From: Melioribacteraceae bacterium
GTDB lineage: Bacteria; Bacteroidota; Ignavibacteria; Ignavibacteriales; Melioribacteraceae
Direction of reading: 5' to 3'
Length of the DNA: 64,000 nt
Assembly: GCA_030584085.1 (NCBI GenBank)
Contig: CP129490.1
Coordinates: 2,265,511 to 2,329,510, forward strand
The translations under genes were made by a program, and so were the position numbers. The notes under the pieces are model-generated. The model saw nothing but the letters and a program-made list of their open reading frames with translations, made no database searches and was not told where the DNA came from. Within the stretch, counting starts at the first letter, position 1, and each line of letters begins with the position of its first letter. This document shows positions 53,916 through 62,863 of this stretch, piece by piece.

Positions 53916-54548
53916 TTACCGCAACGAATCAAAATGATCTATCAGTTCCTGTCGATTTGCTTTGGATATGTCTCTTCCTTTAATTGGAAAAGATTCGAAA
54001 CTTCTGGCCAATTTTCTTAATTCGTGAACGTTCAACTTTTGCAACTCAGATTTTGCAGGAATATCTCCCGTCTCTTCTTGAACACCAAAATCAAATTGAT
54101 CCTCTGGTTCATCAGTTTCTTCTTCCGTTAAGGTTTCGTCAATCTCATCCTTTTCTTCAATATCAATTTCTTCAACTTCATCATCTAATTCATCAGTTAA
54201 AGTTAATTCATCGTCTTCTATTTCAACTTCTTCAACTTTTGGAGTAGCTTTTTCTTTCTTTTTAACAGGCTCTAAATCCTTTTCATAAACTATTGATTCA
54301 ATTTGATCATCGGGTCTAGGAATAACGTGGGAAGAAACAAGTTGACCACTTCTTTGAGCTGCCGCGCTTCCGGCATCAACGGCTGATTTGACCGCGGCAA
54401 CCTCACCGACAATCTTAATAACAATCAATGCGCCGGTGACTTTTTCTTTGCTCACAAGTTTTACATTAGCAGCTTTACACATAGCGTCTGCTGCTTCAAT
54501 AGCACCAACCAAACCTTTGGTTTCAATTAATCCTAGTGCGAGATGCAT
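53916..54548 (-). CDS. BMC shell protein with acidic linker and SAP/Rho-N-like C-terminal domain
   Basis: A 210-residue protein. Residues 1-88 are a full BMC-H fold ([40 protein letters not shown]). Residues about 90-165 are a disordered linker, basic first (PVKKKEKATPKV), then very acidic. The last 43 residues (LQKLNVHELRKLARSF, ISKANRQELIDHFDSL) resemble a Rho N-terminal/SAP helix-extended-loop-helix, a small nucleic-acid-binding fold. Shell proteins with tails (PduK, EutK) are known; this type of tail suggests binding to nucleic acid, to cargo or to partition factors. It follows the plain BMC-H gene after 8 bases. Confidence 0.88.
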   Translation of the reverse strand: MHLALGLIETKGLVGAIEAADAMCKAANVKLVSKEKVTGALIVIKIVGEVAAVKSAVDAGSAAAQRSGQLVSSHVIPRPDDQIESIVYEKDLEPVKKKEKATPKVEEVEIEDDELTLTDELDDEVEEIDIEEKDEIDETLTEEETDEPEDQFDFGVQEETGDIPAKSELQKLNVHELRKLARSFESFPIKGRDISKANRQELIDHFDSLR

Positions 54549-54556
54549 AATCTAAA

Positions 54557-54838
54557 TTACTTTGAACGTTTCGGTATAATAAGTTCAACATCAGAGTGAG
54601 GGCGCGGAATGACGTGAACAGAAACCAACTCTCCTACTCTTTGAGCTGCTGCTGCGCCGGCATCTGTAGCAGCTTTTACTGCTCCTACATCACCTCTTAC
54701 CATAACAGTTACATATCCGCCGCCGATTGTTTCTTTTCCAATCAATTCAACTTTTGCGGCTTTTACCATGGCATCGGCAGCTTCAACTGCTCCGACTAAT
54801 CCTTTGGTCTCGATCATTCCTAGTGCGTCTAATGTCAT
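54557..54838 (-). CDS. BMC-H hexameric shell protein (PduA/EutM-like)
   Basis: A 93-residue single BMC domain forming hexamers that tile a microcompartment facet. Recognised motifs are [20 protein letters not shown], the pore loop near residues 35-42 ([13 protein letters not shown]), and [20 protein letters not shown]. The pore loop is Gly-rich, so small polar substrates may pass. It is the first gene of a two-gene unit with its own strong promoter. No pentamer protein or cargo enzymes are adjacent, so this is a satellite shell locus. Confidence 0.96.
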   Translation of the reverse strand: MTLDALGMIETKGLVGAVEAADAMVKAAKVELIGKETIGGGYVTVMVRGDVGAVKAATDAGAAAAQRVGELVSVHVIPRPHSDVELIIPKRSK

Positions 54839-54873
54839 TGGTGTGCTCCCAATTATTGGTTTATTTTTATTCG

Positions 54874-54902
54874 AAAATACCTTTTAAGGGCAAAAATGTC
54901 AA
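54874..54902 (-). promoter_or_regulatory. promoter of the BMC shell genes
   Basis: On the minus strand TTGACA (54902-54897), 17-base spacer, TATTTT (54879-54874), then GGGAGC before the ATG. It allows expression apart from ruvX upstream. Confidence 0.7.
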
Positions 54903-54927
54903 TTATTATTTGTCGATTATTCGCATA

Positions 54928-55353
54928 TTATTTTGTGTGGTTTAAATAATCTTCTAGGATTACAGCAGCGGCGTTTTTATCAATTAGTGACTTGTCTCTA
55001 CGCTTCTTTTTTGATGATACGGTTTCCAAAATTCTTTGTGATGCTATTGTGGATGAATAACGTTCGTCAAACATTTCAATTTGTAATCCGGATTTTAATT
55101 CAAGCTCATTCTTGAATTTAATTATCAATGATGTGAGTTTAGTATCATTTCCGTCTTCACTTACCGGATTGCCAAGTATTACTGTAACTACATTTTTTTC
55201 TTTTATTAAATTCAATATGAACTGTAAGGTTTTAGTATCGTTGGGAATTGTCTGAAATGGGATTGCAAACATTTTTAGTGGATCGGTTAAAGCTAATCCA
55301 ATTCTTTTTGTACCAAAATCTATGGCAAGGATTCTTTCTTCTTTTGTAATCAT
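54928..55353 (-). CDS. ruvX: Holliday junction resolvase-like RuvX (YqgF)
   Basis: A 141-residue RNase H-fold protein: ILAIDFGTKRIGLALTDP at the N-terminus, VVTVILGNPVSEDG, MFDERYSSTIASQRI and a C-terminal Asp-bearing segment (KNAAAVILEDYL). The family processes the 5' end of pre-16S rRNA in E. coli and may resolve Holliday junctions. Its ATG overlaps the end of the rel gene by one base, so they are coupled. Confidence 0.94.
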   Translation of the reverse strand: MITKEERILAIDFGTKRIGLALTDPLKMFAIPFQTIPNDTKTLQFILNLIKEKNVVTVILGNPVSEDGNDTKLTSLIIKFKNELELKSGLQIEMFDERYSSTIASQRILETVSSKKKRRDKSLIDKNAAAVILEDYLNHTK

Positions 55354-57533
55354 TAGTTTGAGATTTCAAATCGTTCTACGGAATAGATTCCCCTATTCTT
55401 TTTCAATCTTTCAATTATTTTATTTAGATGTTCCAGATCTGAAATAAAGACTGAAATTGTGCCATGAAACATCGAATCACCTGTAGAAATATTAACTGAT
55501 TTTATATTAGTGTTTTTGTATGTAGTTATTATGTTCGAAATGTCTTTTAGAATTCCCGGCATATCTTCACCGTGAATATCAATTCCGGCCACGAACATCG
55601 ATCCATTTGATCTGGGCCAATTGACAGGTACTAATTTATCCGGTTGACTTTTAGACATTTGAATAATATTAATACAATCCTTCCTGTGAATTTTTATTCC
55701 TTCCCCCGTAGTAATAAAACCAATTATTGGATCGCCGGGAATTGGATTACAGCATTTAGCATAGCTATGTTGAATTCCTTTATGTTCTCCTTCAACTACA
55801 ACATTACCCCCCGATACACCTCTAGCTTGTTCAACAAATGTATCAAAAAACAATTCATTCGATTCTTCTTCTCCGCTTTCTTGAACTGGGTTTAAAATAT
55901 CATCAGGATTTTGTTTGCCAATAGCTATATCCTTAAATAGTTGACGAGGGTTATCATAACGCAATTTATGTGCGAGTCGATTAATTTCGTCGATCGATAA
56001 ATTCTTTTTGTGTTTTTTGGCTTTTTTATCCCAAATCTCTTTTCCTTGTTCTACAAGTTTGTCCTCTTCCTTATTCAAATATCTTCTAACTGCGGATTTT
56101 GCTTTATGAGTTTTAACAAATTGAAGCCAGCTTTTATTCGGATGCTGATTTTTTGAAGTGATAATTTCAACTTGATCACCGGAATGAAGAATTGTATCGA
56201 GTGGAACAATTTTTCCATTTAATTTTGCACCAATACAATGATTACCGACTTTTGTATGAATTTCAAAAGCAAAATCTACAGGGGTTGAATCAATCGGCAA
56301 TCTTTTTAATTCACCTTTTGGAGTAAAGATGTAAATTTCATCTTGGTAAAGATTCAATCTAAAGCTGGCAAGAATTTCTTTTGTTGCTTCATCTTTCGTA
56401 GAATTTTCAAAAATATCTCTAACCCAGTTAACCCATTCCTCTAATTCCGTATCATCTGAAATTAGATTTTCTTTGTATTTCCAGTGAGCAGCAACACCTT
56501 TCTCTGCAATTTCATGCATCTTGCGTGTTCTAATTTGAATCTCAACCAACCTGCCATCAGGACCAATCACGGTATTATGTATAGACTGATAATTGTTTTT
56601 CTTCGGAATCGAAATAAAATCTTTAAAACGATCTTGAATTGGTTTGTAGTGTTGATTAATTATCCCCAGTACATAGTAACATTCATTGGGATCTTCGTTT
56701 TCAAGAATAATTCTTACCGCAAATAGATCATAAATTTCTTCAAATGATTTCTGCTGATTTATCATTTTTCGATAAATACTATAAAGATGTTTTGCTCTTC
56801 CACCAATCGAAAATTTTAGATTGTGAGCTTTTAATTTTTCTTCAATCGGTTTTGAAAATTTTGCAATATATGCTTCTCGTTCTCTTCTTTTCTCATTTAC
56901 TTTTTTGGCTAAGTCTGCATAGGCTTCTTTGTTTAAGTATTTAAATGCTTGGTCTTCCAACTCCCACTTAACACGGCCCAATCCGAATCTATGAGCAAAG
57001 GGAGCATAAATTTCGAGAGTTTCTTTTGCAATTCTTCTTTGTTTTTGTGGATTTACGAATTCGAGTGTTCTTATATTGTGTAGCCTATCGGCAAATTTTA
57101 CTAAAATAACTCTAACATCTTTTACCATTGATAGAAGAAGTTTGCGATAATTTTCAGCTTGAGATATATCCTGACCCTTAAAAACACCGCCAATTTTTGT
57201 AACACCATCAACGATATCGGCTACTTCTTTACCAAATTCTTTGCTCAAAAATTGTAAACCAATTTCTGTATCTTCAACCACATCATGAAGCAATGCAGCG
57301 ATTACAGAAACATCGTCTAATGGAATTTCTTTAGCTACAATTAATGCAACTTCGTAGGGATGATTGAAATATGGTTCACCGGAAGCTCTAAAATCATTTT
57401 TGTGTGATTCGTAGCTTAATTGGAATGCTTTTGCGATTAATGATTCATTAACCACCGGAAGATGCTCCTTACAAACTGTAAGCAGCTCTTCTAGCATTTT
57501 TTGTTGCTTTATGCCGGTAATTACAGATTCCAT
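55353..57533 (-). CDS. bifunctional (p)ppGpp synthetase/hydrolase (Rel/SpoT)
   Basis: A 726-residue stringent-response enzyme. The HD hydrolase domain has AALLHDVVEDTEIG and FADRLHNIRTLEF. The synthetase domain has IYDLFAVRIIL and GRLVEIQIRTRKMHEIAEKG. A TGS domain follows near residues 395-455 (DEIYIFTPKGELKRLP), then a helical/zinc-finger-like region (SYAKCCNPIPGDPIIGF) and a C-terminal ACT domain (about 655-726, VAGIDIHGEDMPGILKDISN). Both catalytic halves look intact, so it should make and degrade (p)ppGpp. Confidence 0.95.
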   Translation of the reverse strand: MESVITGIKQQKMLEELLTVCKEHLPVVNESLIAKAFQLSYESHKNDFRASGEPYFNHPYEVALIVAKEIPLDDVSVIAALLHDVVEDTEIGLQFLSKEFGKEVADIVDGVTKIGGVFKGQDISQAENYRKLLLSMVKDVRVILVKFADRLHNIRTLEFVNPQKQRRIAKETLEIYAPFAHRFGLGRVKWELEDQAFKYLNKEAYADLAKKVNEKRREREAYIAKFSKPIEEKLKAHNLKFSIGGRAKHLYSIYRKMINQQKSFEEIYDLFAVRIILENEDPNECYYVLGIINQHYKPIQDRFKDFISIPKKNNYQSIHNTVIGPDGRLVEIQIRTRKMHEIAEKGVAAHWKYKENLISDDTELEEWVNWVRDIFENSTKDEATKEILASFRLNLYQDEIYIFTPKGELKRLPIDSTPVDFAFEIHTKVGNHCIGAKLNGKIVPLDTILHSGDQVEIITSKNQHPNKSWLQFVKTHKAKSAVRRYLNKEEDKLVEQGKEIWDKKAKKHKKNLSIDEINRLAHKLRYDNPRQLFKDIAIGKQNPDDILNPVQESGEEESNELFFDTFVEQARGVSGGNVVVEGEHKGIQHSYAKCCNPIPGDPIIGFITTGEGIKIHRKDCINIIQMSKSQPDKLVPVNWPRSNGSMFVAGIDIHGEDMPGILKDISNIITTYKNTNIKSVNISTGDSMFHGTISVFISDLEHLNKIIERLKKNRGIYSVERFEISN

Positions 57534-57571
57534 ACTTGCATTAATATTCTAAAAATATCAGAAAATCAATA

Positions 57572-58606
57572 TTAATTTTTGGGGAGTGTTTCAAGACGAA
57601 TTTTTGTAGAATCCTTTAGTTCGACAATTTGTTGAATAAGAGGTAATACTTCTATTTGATATTTTACGTCAATTCTCGGCATTGAAAGAACATCCTCACA
57701 AATTTTATTAGCTTCGGAGAATCTGCCAAGATTATAATACAAATTTGCTAGGTTGCTTTTCAGTTCTATCAACTTGTATGGGTTTTCAAAATTGTCTTTC
57801 TCGTATTGTCTGATTAATTCTTTATAAAGTTGAACAGACTTTTGAGGTTCAAGCTTTTCATTAGCCTTTGCTAACAATAATTTTATTTTACTGCTTTGAG
57901 GATATTTTTTTCGCAGAGTTTCAGCTAAATTTGCTGCTCCGAGATATCTTTCTTCATTTAAATATGCATAGCAAAGTGAGATCAGAGCAAAATCTCTAGT
58001 AAGAAATTTATGTTTTAATGCTAATTCAAGAGATTTTAATCCAGATTCCCTTTTATCCTCGATAAATGGGAGCCAATGAAGTGATTCTGTTTTCACACTG
58101 CTCCAGTAATTATAGTTACCAATCACAACTTGAGCTTCAATGAAAGATGAATCAATTTCTAAACAGCGTTCAAAATACTGCAACGCAATAAACCCGTCTG
58201 CAAAACCATCAACATAATTTGATTGGAAGAGTTTCCAATAAGTTTGATATGTTTTGGTTAATGCCATTAAATAATTATTCCATAAGTCGTCTGGATCAAC
58301 ATCTAAATTATCCTCGCAAAAATCTTGTGCAGAGTATAAGAGAGAATCGATTTCTTTTGTTTCAAGATAGTAATTCAGATGCTCCCTCTCAAAAATTAAT
58401 GCTCCGGCATACAATATGCTCCCGAGTGGAGAATCGGGATTCTTTTCTTTGAAAAAGTTAAAATCCTTTTTTGCCTGTGCATAATTTTCGTTTAGGACAT
58501 TTGTTATTCCTGAATAAACCTTTGCAGCAAACTTGATATTGGTAGGTAATTCAGCTTTAAGTGAAAGAGTTAAAATCAGTATTAATAATATCTTATAGCG
58601 TTCCAA
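57572..58606 (-). CDS. exported tetratricopeptide-repeat protein
   Basis: About 344 residues if started at the TTG at 58606, which has AGGAG nine bases upstream and gives a clean signal peptide (ERYKILLILILTLSLKA). An ATG at 58624 is an alternative. The mature protein carries several TPR-like helix pairs (GSILYAGALIFEREHLNYYL; SSFIEAQVVIGNYNYW; YNLGRFSEANKICEDVLSMP). It overlaps upp by about 14 bases. A role in the periplasm or outer-membrane periphery as scaffold is likely; no partner is evident. Confidence 0.7.
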   Translation of the reverse strand: MERYKILLILILTLSLKAELPTNIKFAAKVYSGITNVLNENYAQAKKDFNFFKEKNPDSPLGSILYAGALIFEREHLNYYLETKEIDSLLYSAQDFCEDNLDVDPDDLWNNYLMALTKTYQTYWKLFQSNYVDGFADGFIALQYFERCLEIDSSFIEAQVVIGNYNYWSSVKTESLHWLPFIEDKRESGLKSLELALKHKFLTRDFALISLCYAYLNEERYLGAANLAETLRKKYPQSSKIKLLLAKANEKLEPQKSVQLYKELIRQYEKDNFENPYKLIELKSNLANLYYNLGRFSEANKICEDVLSMPRIDVKYQIEVLPLIQQIVELKDSTKIRLETLPKN

Positions 58607-59219
58607 ATGTTCTATCTCCTGCATCTCCCAATCCGGGAAGAATATATCCAACTGAATTAAGTTCTCTATCTAATGCTGCTGTAAAAACTTTAACATCCGG
58701 GTGATCTTGCTCCATTTTTTGAACACCTTCGGGTGCTGAAATCAAACAGGCTAAAATTAAATTTCTTGCTCCCTTACTTTTAAGATGTGAGATTGCAGCG
58801 GAAGCACTTCCTCCGGTGGCAAGCATGGGATCAAGTACAATAATTTTTGAAATTTCTAAATTCTTCGGAGTTTTATAATAATAATCAACCGGCTTTAAAG
58901 TCTGTTCATCTCTTTGCAGCCCTATATGTCCTACTTTGGCTGTGGGAATCATTTCAATAAATGCGCTAACCATGCTAAGTCCGGCTCTTAAGACAGGGAT
59001 TAGTACTATCTGATGCTTGATCTTATGTCCTTCCGTAATCTCTAATGGTGTTTCGACGTTTACGGATTCGACCTCAAAATCTTCGGATATTGCTGTAACT
59101 AATGAATAAGAAATTCGTTTTAACGCAAGCCGAAAATCATATTCCTCAGTAGATTTATTTCGAAGAATAGTAATATCTCTTAATACCAGTGGGTTCTTTA
59201 CAACTGTAAGATTATTCAT
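58593..59219 (-). CDS. upp: uracil phosphoribosyltransferase
   Basis: A 208-residue salvage enzyme making UMP from uracil and PRPP. The PRPP loop is VLDPMLATGGSASAAI, with LIPVLRAGLSMV before it, and the uracil-binding C-terminus is GYILPGLGDAGDRTFGT. Length is normal. The start ATG overlaps the stop of the flavoprotein gene by one base. Confidence 0.97.
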   Translation of the reverse strand: MNNLTVVKNPLVLRDITILRNKSTEEYDFRLALKRISYSLVTAISEDFEVESVNVETPLEITEGHKIKHQIVLIPVLRAGLSMVSAFIEMIPTAKVGHIGLQRDEQTLKPVDYYYKTPKNLEISKIIVLDPMLATGGSASAAISHLKSKGARNLILACLISAPEGVQKMEQDHPDVKVFTAALDRELNSVGYILPGLGDAGDRTFGTL

Positions 59220-60565
59220 TACTTCAATGCCTTCCTACCTAAGTATGATAAAATATTTATAAATGGTGAATTTGGTGGTGTGTAATTAAAATTTATTTTT
59301 GTTAGGGAATCAATTTTATCATTTTTTGAAATCAATGCAGAAATTAAGTCACCATATCCAATAACTTCTGATTGACCATAAAATTCAGCTCCGAGTATTC
59401 TTCTACTTCCCTCTTCGTATATAATTTTTCCATAAGTATTTTTACTTTCAGGCATAACCTTAACCAAGTTGGGGAGTATTGCATCTACAGATCTTACTCT
59501 AAAATTATTTGATGATGCATCTATTGAAGTAAGACCAACAGATACTAAAACATTATCAAATATTTTTACGGCAACATTTTTTACAACGGAATCATAAAAA
59601 ACATTTCCACCGGCAGCATTTTCACCTGCAATATGTCCCTGTTCATGAGCTAATGTAGCAAGTGGTAAATAATCATGTTTATTTGTGATAGTATTTTTGA
59701 TTTCTATACAGTCACCAGCAGCAAAAATATTTGGGTCAGTTGTTTTTAATTTTCCGTCAACAGTTATTCCATTGTACTTTCCAACTTTTAGTTTGCTTGA
59801 AATTGCAAGTGATGAATTAGGCTCGACACCAATTGCCGATATCACAAGACATGTGTCAATAATTCTTCCGTCGATATTAATGGTAGTAATTTTTTCATCC
59901 CGGAAGTTAAATTTTAATCCCGCAAAACCATAAGTGGTTTCTACTTTTTCTTTCTCCAATTTATCTTTTATCAATGCCGAAATTTCTTTCTCACTGCTTG
60001 GCATTGGAACCGAATCTTTTTCAATAAGATGAACATTATAATCCATTGCTTTGAGATTTTCCGCGGTTTCAATTCCAATATAACCGGCACCCAGAATTAT
60101 GATATTCTTTACATTATTTTGACACAGATATTCGCTTATTCTTATATAGTCACTAATACTTTTCAAAGTGAATAGATTCTTAGCATACCTGAGATTAGCA
60201 GGCATCTTTGCAACTGACCCTGTTGTTATTATCAGCTTGTCATATGGAACACTAATACTAGACTTATCAATTTGATTCACAACTTGAACTGTTTTCTCTC
60301 TTCTATTAATCGATTCAACTTTATGGTTAACATTAACTCTAACTTTTTTTTCATCAAAAAACTGTTCAGGGGAAAAGAATACTAATTTTTTATAGTCATC
60401 AATAACATTGCTGAAAAGATAAGGGAGTTCGCAGGTCCCGGTGGATATGAAAGGACTAGCTTCAAATAAAATTACATCGGCTTCCGGATTAACACGTTTT
60501 GCTTTGGCTGCGGCACTCGGTCCTGCTGCATTTCCACCGATAATAATTATTTGGGGTTTTCTCAT
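59219..60565 (-). CDS. pyridine nucleotide-disulfide oxidoreductase, CoA-disulfide reductase/NADH oxidase-like
   Basis: A 448-residue flavoprotein. The FAD motif is IIIGGNAAGPSAAAKAKR; a single redox-active Cys is at residue 45 (STGTCELPYL), as in CoA-disulfide reductases and water-forming NADH oxidases. The NAD fold is IIILGAGYIGIETAENL, and TTDPNIFAAGDCIEIK is the second FAD contact. The C-terminal dimerisation domain follows. It could reduce a thiol disulfide such as CoA disulfide or a related persulfide. A link with bacillithiol is possible but not shown. Coupled with upp. Confidence 0.88.
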   Translation of the reverse strand: MRKPQIIIIGGNAAGPSAAAKAKRVNPEADVILFEASPFISTGTCELPYLFSNVIDDYKKLVFFSPEQFFDEKKVRVNVNHKVESINRREKTVQVVNQIDKSSISVPYDKLIITTGSVAKMPANLRYAKNLFTLKSISDYIRISEYLCQNNVKNIIILGAGYIGIETAENLKAMDYNVHLIEKDSVPMPSSEKEISALIKDKLEKEKVETTYGFAGLKFNFRDEKITTINIDGRIIDTCLVISAIGVEPNSSLAISSKLKVGKYNGITVDGKLKTTDPNIFAAGDCIEIKNTITNKHDYLPLATLAHEQGHIAGENAAGGNVFYDSVVKNVAVKIFDNVLVSVGLTSIDASSNNFRVRSVDAILPNLVKVMPESKNTYGKIIYEEGSRRILGAEFYGQSEVIGYGDLISALISKNDKIDSLTKINFNYTPPNSPFINILSYLGRKALK

Positions 60566-60643
60566 AATTCGGGAAAATTGTTTTGTTTAGTTAGATAATA
60601 TAAGCTTTTTGTAAGAAAGTTGTTTTTTAAGTAAACTTCTTTT

Positions 60644-61957
60644 TTAACTTTCTTTGAAGGAAATCGTCATCGGTACTCCCGAAAATCCATATTTACTTCT
60701 AATAGTTTTTTCGAGAAATCGTTTGTAGCTGTCTGGGATATATTTGCTGTCATTTGTGAAGAAAAGGAAAATAGGATAGTAATCACCAACTTGAGTGATA
60801 TATTTTATTTTCACTTCTTTACCAGTAGGGGTTGAAGGCGGAGGAATTCTTTTTACTTCTTCTAAAATTGTATCGTTCAATTCTTGAGTCGGGATTTTCT
60901 TCGATCGTTCTTCATAAATCTGAAGAGCAAGATCAATTAGTTTATATATTCTTTGCTTAGTAAGTGCTGAAATGAAAATTATCGGAGCGAAATCTGCTGT
61001 ACCGAGTTGAGATCTCAATTCATCTTCGTAATGTTTTGCAGTTTTAGTATCCTTTTCGATCAAATCCCATTTATTTACGGCAAGTATAATTCCTTTTCTT
61101 CTTCTTACTGCCTCTTGAATGATTCTTTGAACTTGTTTTTCCAAACCAAGTAATGAATCAAGCATAATAACCGAGACATCGGATTCCCAAAGAGCACGAT
61201 AAGTTCTAACGTTTGAATAAAATTCCACACTTTCCTGAATTTTACTTTTACGGCGAAGCCCGGCGGTATCAACAAGCACAATTTCCTTTCCGTAGTACTT
61301 TAGAACAGAATCAATACTATCACGAGTTGTTCCGGGAATGTTTGTGACAATACTTCTATCAAAGCCAAGTAATGCATTTGTTAAAGACGATTTACCAACA
61401 TTTGGTTTTCCGATTATCGCTAGTCTTAATCTTTCATCCGTTTCATAATCAGCTTCGGAAAAATCTAGTTTCTCAATTAATTCATCCAAAAAATCACCGA
61501 GATTTCTTCCACTTAATGCTGAGATATCAAATACGTCCTCAAGACCAAAAGCATAGAACTCACTTTTATTAATTCCGCTTTCGGGGCTATCTAATTTGTT
61601 TGCCAATACAAAGGAAGGTTTTGATGAAGACCTTAAAAGCTTTGCAATATCATTATCGATAGGCGAAACTCCAAGCTTTCCATCGGTCACAAAGAGAATC
61701 GCATCTGCTTCGGTTAATGCAATTTCAACTTGTTCACGTATTGCTGTTTCAAAAAGTTCTTCAGAATCGGGTACGTAACCTCCGGTATCCATAACTCTGA
61801 AAACTTTTCCATTCCAATCAGCTTCTCCGTAGATTCGATCGCGCGTAACTCCGCTCATATCGTCAACAATTGCATCCTTCGATTTTGTTAAACGATTGAA
61901 CAATGTGGATTTACCTACATTCGGTCTGCCAACAATTACAACTAGCGGTGTTTTCAT
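60644..61957 (-). CDS. der: ribosome-associated GTPase Der (EngA)
   Basis: A 437-residue protein with two tandem GTPase domains and a KH-like C-terminal domain. G1 motifs are [15 protein letters not shown] and [17 protein letters not shown]3 motifs are VMDTGGYV and LVDTAGLRR, and the G4 motifs are LANKLDS and AVNKWDL. It acts in 50S subunit assembly. The C-terminus ends in [18 protein letters not shown], typical of the KH-like domain. Confidence 0.97.
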   Translation of the reverse strand: MKTPLVVIVGRPNVGKSTLFNRLTKSKDAIVDDMSGVTRDRIYGEADWNGKVFRVMDTGGYVPDSEELFETAIREQVEIALTEADAILFVTDGKLGVSPIDNDIAKLLRSSSKPSFVLANKLDSPESGINKSEFYAFGLEDVFDISALSGRNLGDFLDELIEKLDFSEADYETDERLRLAIIGKPNVGKSSLTNALLGFDRSIVTNIPGTTRDSIDSVLKYYGKEIVLVDTAGLRRKSKIQESVEFYSNVRTYRALWESDVSVIMLDSLLGLEKQVQRIIQEAVRRRKGIILAVNKWDLIEKDTKTAKHYEDELRSQLGTADFAPIIFISALTKQRIYKLIDLALQIYEERSKKIPTQELNDTILEEVKRIPPPSTPTGKEVKIKYITQVGDYYPIFLFFTNDSKYIPDSYKRFLEKTIRSKYGFSGVPMTISFKES

Positions 61958-61986
61958 AATCCTAATCTATGGATAAGCTGTGAAGT

Positions 61987-62847
61987 TTAAAAGTTAATTC
62001 GAAGCGATAATTCAGGATAATATTCGGTATGAAAACCGATTTGTTCTCGCTTGATGTTTAATTGTGATTCAAGTCTTCTATTATAAGCACCGGTTGCAAA
62101 GGCTGCTTCAACCGCACTTAAAATATGGTTTGTTACAATTCCAATAACCGCCCATTTTGCAACGTTATAATAATCGTTAGCAAGACCGCGTTGTTCGGAA
62201 TAATAGAGAAAATTATTGGTTAGAGGATCACCATAATCATACGGGTCATTTGGATCTTCTGTAAAATCAACCCAGCCGGCATTGAACTGTTGATATTTCC
62301 CAATCATTTCGTAATACTGCTGATCACCTTGTCTCGGTAAACGATGTGAGTACCATTTACCGATTGCACTTTCTAAACGATTTAATTCAGACCAAATAAG
62401 ATTTCCTTGATTATCGAAGAGATTAAACTCGGTTGGATCAACTAATGAATTAATTCTATTAGCATTATCCAAAGTCCATTGTGCATATTGTTTCACGTCC
62501 CAATTTTGATCGGCATAATTTTCATAAAAATCCGTTTGGTCATCACCTTTTCCGTCATAGATAACACCCAATGTAATTGCTGCTGCTTCCACGGCTAGAA
62601 ATATTGCAGACTTCCAATAGTCACCATTATAAAATTGACCGGAACCGGGTAATGCAATTGACATCAGTGCTGATAGGAAAGCAGATTTCTTATGCTGATT
62701 ATAAACTTCTTCTTGATCTAATTCAGGCTGTTGTTGAGAATAAATATTTTTTGAATCAATTCTTATATCGCCTGTGAATAAAAATTCGTTTTCGACTTGA
62801 GCAAAAATTGCTGAACTAATTAATATTATTAACAAGATTTTTTTCAT
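61987..62847 (-). CDS. exported membrane protein of unknown function (DUF5683-like)
   Basis: About 286 residues from the ATG at 62847, which has AAAGGAGT upstream and a signal peptide (KKILLIILISSAIFAQ). The longer frame would start inside the upstream gene. The segment SALMSIALPGSGQFYNGDYW with a following membrane helix is typical of DUF5683/P13-type proteins, seen in Bacteroidota and spirochaetes. A second helix lies near WAVIGIVTNHILSAVEAAF. It ends with an aromatic strand-like LSLRINF. Located just after the barrel gene, so probably part of the same envelope unit. Confidence 0.72.
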   Translation of the reverse strand: MKKILLIILISSAIFAQVENEFLFTGDIRIDSKNIYSQQQPELDQEEVYNQHKKSAFLSALMSIALPGSGQFYNGDYWKSAIFLAVEAAAITLGVIYDGKGDDQTDFYENYADQNWDVKQYAQWTLDNANRINSLVDPTEFNLFDNQGNLIWSELNRLESAIGKWYSHRLPRQGDQQYYEMIGKYQQFNAGWVDFTEDPNDPYDYGDPLTNNFLYYSEQRGLANDYYNVAKWAVIGIVTNHILSAVEAAFATGAYNRRLESQLNIKREQIGFHTEYYPELSLRINF

Positions 62848-62863
62848 TTTCAAATTTACTCCT

